A stretch of 64,000 nt of DNA from Hydractinia symbiolongicarpus (lineage: Eukaryota > Cnidaria > Hydrozoa > Anthoathecata > Hydractiniidae), in the NCBI RefSeq assembly GCF_029227915.1, contig NC_079877.1, positions 35,615,851-35,679,850 on the forward strand. The letters are read 5' to 3'. A model generated the notes under the pieces. It was not told where the DNA came from. It saw nothing but the letters and a program-made list of their open reading frames with translations, and ran no database searches. Below are positions 63,201-64,000 of this stretch, in pieces; the first letter of the stretch is position 1, and each line of letters starts with the position of its first letter. Made by a program: the position numbers and the translations under genes.

Positions 63201-64000
63201 GTTACGAAAAATTGGCTGTATATGCGGTAAATGAAAGATACACCAAGCAACCTTAGCACAAATAGACAACGTAATTTTTATCAGCTTACGGCAGTCTCAT
63301 TTAATAGTGAAGATGCATTAGTTTAGAGGAAGATTACTTTACCAGCGACTAATATCTGACAACGCTGTAGGTTAAAAAACACATGAAACGCACATGGATT
63401 AGAAATAATACACACGAATTTCAAGAGACGCAGTGATATTGATTGGTTTCTGTAGTCTTCTAGCAATGGTAACTTGTATAACCATGTCAACTGATCATGT
63501 CAATTTTAATCACATAGGTCGACTGGAGATTTTAGCCCCTTAAGTCGATCACATTTTTGCAGCATAGGTCGATCAAGAGGAAACAATCACTATAAAATAC
63601 TTCGAAAAAGCTGTTCTGTGCTGTATTTACCAGTATGAACATCACTGAACAAATGCGAAAATTTGTTCTTCCTGGTACGTGTACTTCACATTACAAATGC
63701 CTAAAACCAATTTCGTAATTCCATCTTACTGATGCAATCGTTCTGTATTTACCAGTATGAACATCACCGAACAAATGCGAAAATTTGCTCTTCCCGATAC
63801 GTGTACTTCACATTACAAATGCTTAAAACCAATTTCATAATTCCATCTTACTGATGCAATCGTCAGCAGAGAAGAAACTTCTGCACTGAAGACGATAGAC
63901 GATACCAGATGTTACGAAAAACTAGCTGTAAATGCGGTAAATGAAAGATACACGGAGCAACCTTAGCACAAATAGACAACGTAATTTTTATCAAATTTTT
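57296..64000 (+). repeat. tandem array of ~698-bp repeat, array 2 (mostly type B units)
   Basis: About ten units, running off the right edge. Anchors (GGTTGACCTAAGTG) are at about 57680, 58377, 59098, 59798, 60318, 61016, 61714, 62234 and 62932. From 59798 the spacing follows 520, 698, 698, 520, 698, a higher-order unit of 1916 bp. The 520-bp units lack ~178 bp between GACAACG and CTGTAGTCTTC. The first unit is type A; from 58.4 to 63.25 kb the units are type B (AGAAGAGAAGAAAATTCTGC in place of AGCAGAGAAGAAACTTCTGC). The final unit (from about 63603) is a rearranged, type A-like chimera with a 122-bp internal duplication. Confidence 0.95.
59105..63256 (+). other. repeated 105-codon open frame in type B units (seven copies), coding status unknown
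   Basis: The same open frame, from a GTG to TAG, occurs at 59105-59422, 59805-60122, 60325-60642, 61023-61340, 61721-62038, 62241-62558 and 62939-63256. All seven are uninterrupted. The first in-frame ATG starts SMNITEQMKKF, leaving about 66 codons, with SISEFHLTDVIVRREENSAV and GYEKLAVYAVNERYTEQP downstream. I recognise no domain, signal peptide or membrane segment. Copies differ by only a few residues, as expected for recently amplified repeats. Array 1 units share the 3' half of the frame but are broken by TAA earlier. Codons that differ between A and B types are mostly replacement changes, which argues against strong protein constraint. Confidence 0.35.

Overview
The window is non-coding, repeat-dominated DNA from a eukaryote. 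An AT-rich base composition, GT-AG introns, a pogo/Tigger transposon with a CENP-B-like transposase, BEN and HIRAN domain sequences and tRNA-derived pol III boxes all point to an invertebrate animal. A cnidarian, sponge or mollusc would fit, but I cannot name the species. There is no sign of bacterial gene organisation. No intact host gene is visible. What protein-coding content exists sits inside mobile elements.

Layout. (1) Positions 1-38609 hold a head-to-tail satellite of 203-bp monomers, about 174 copies, open at the left window edge. It carries several short-range higher-order repeats (2-mer, 4-mer, 6-mer, 8-mer and 10-mer). (2) The satellite is interrupted at 18344-21629 by a 3.29-kb DNA transposon with 15-bp perfect terminal inverted repeats, a 2-bp CA target duplication, dense GACGTC palindromes near both ends, and three spliced exons encoding most of a BEN domain. 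(3) At 38611-39303 the array edge is followed by a tRNA-B-box-bearing segment, an uninterrupted 369-bp (TA)n tract and a hairpin built from an ACTTAGGTCGAT motif. (4) 39304-41604 is single-copy-looking DNA without a convincing gene. (5) 41605-44304 is a complete Tigger-type element (perfect TIRs, TA duplication). Its transposase is a pseudogene, but the transposase intron holds an intact antisense ORF with a HIRAN-like domain. (6) 45406-55165 and 57296-64000 are two tandem arrays of a second, unrelated ~698-bp repeat. They are separated by a spacer with a GGCA-rich island and a tRNA-like sequence. A ~365-bp flank to the left of the first array recurs to the left of the second, so flank plus array look duplicated together. 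The second array has a 1916-bp higher-order unit (698+698+520).

How it fits together. The window reads as a satellite block and its edge, possibly pericentromeric or subtelomeric heterochromatin, colonised by DNA transposons that carry accessory chromatin/DNA-binding domains. The most interesting items are the HIRAN ORF nested antisense in a dead Tigger transposase and the BEN-domain gene inside the satellite-resident transposon. Next come the ~698-bp repeat, with an open frame repeated seven times, and a TAGGTCGA motif that links otherwise different sequences across the window. All domain names come from reading translated motifs by eye; no database search was run.
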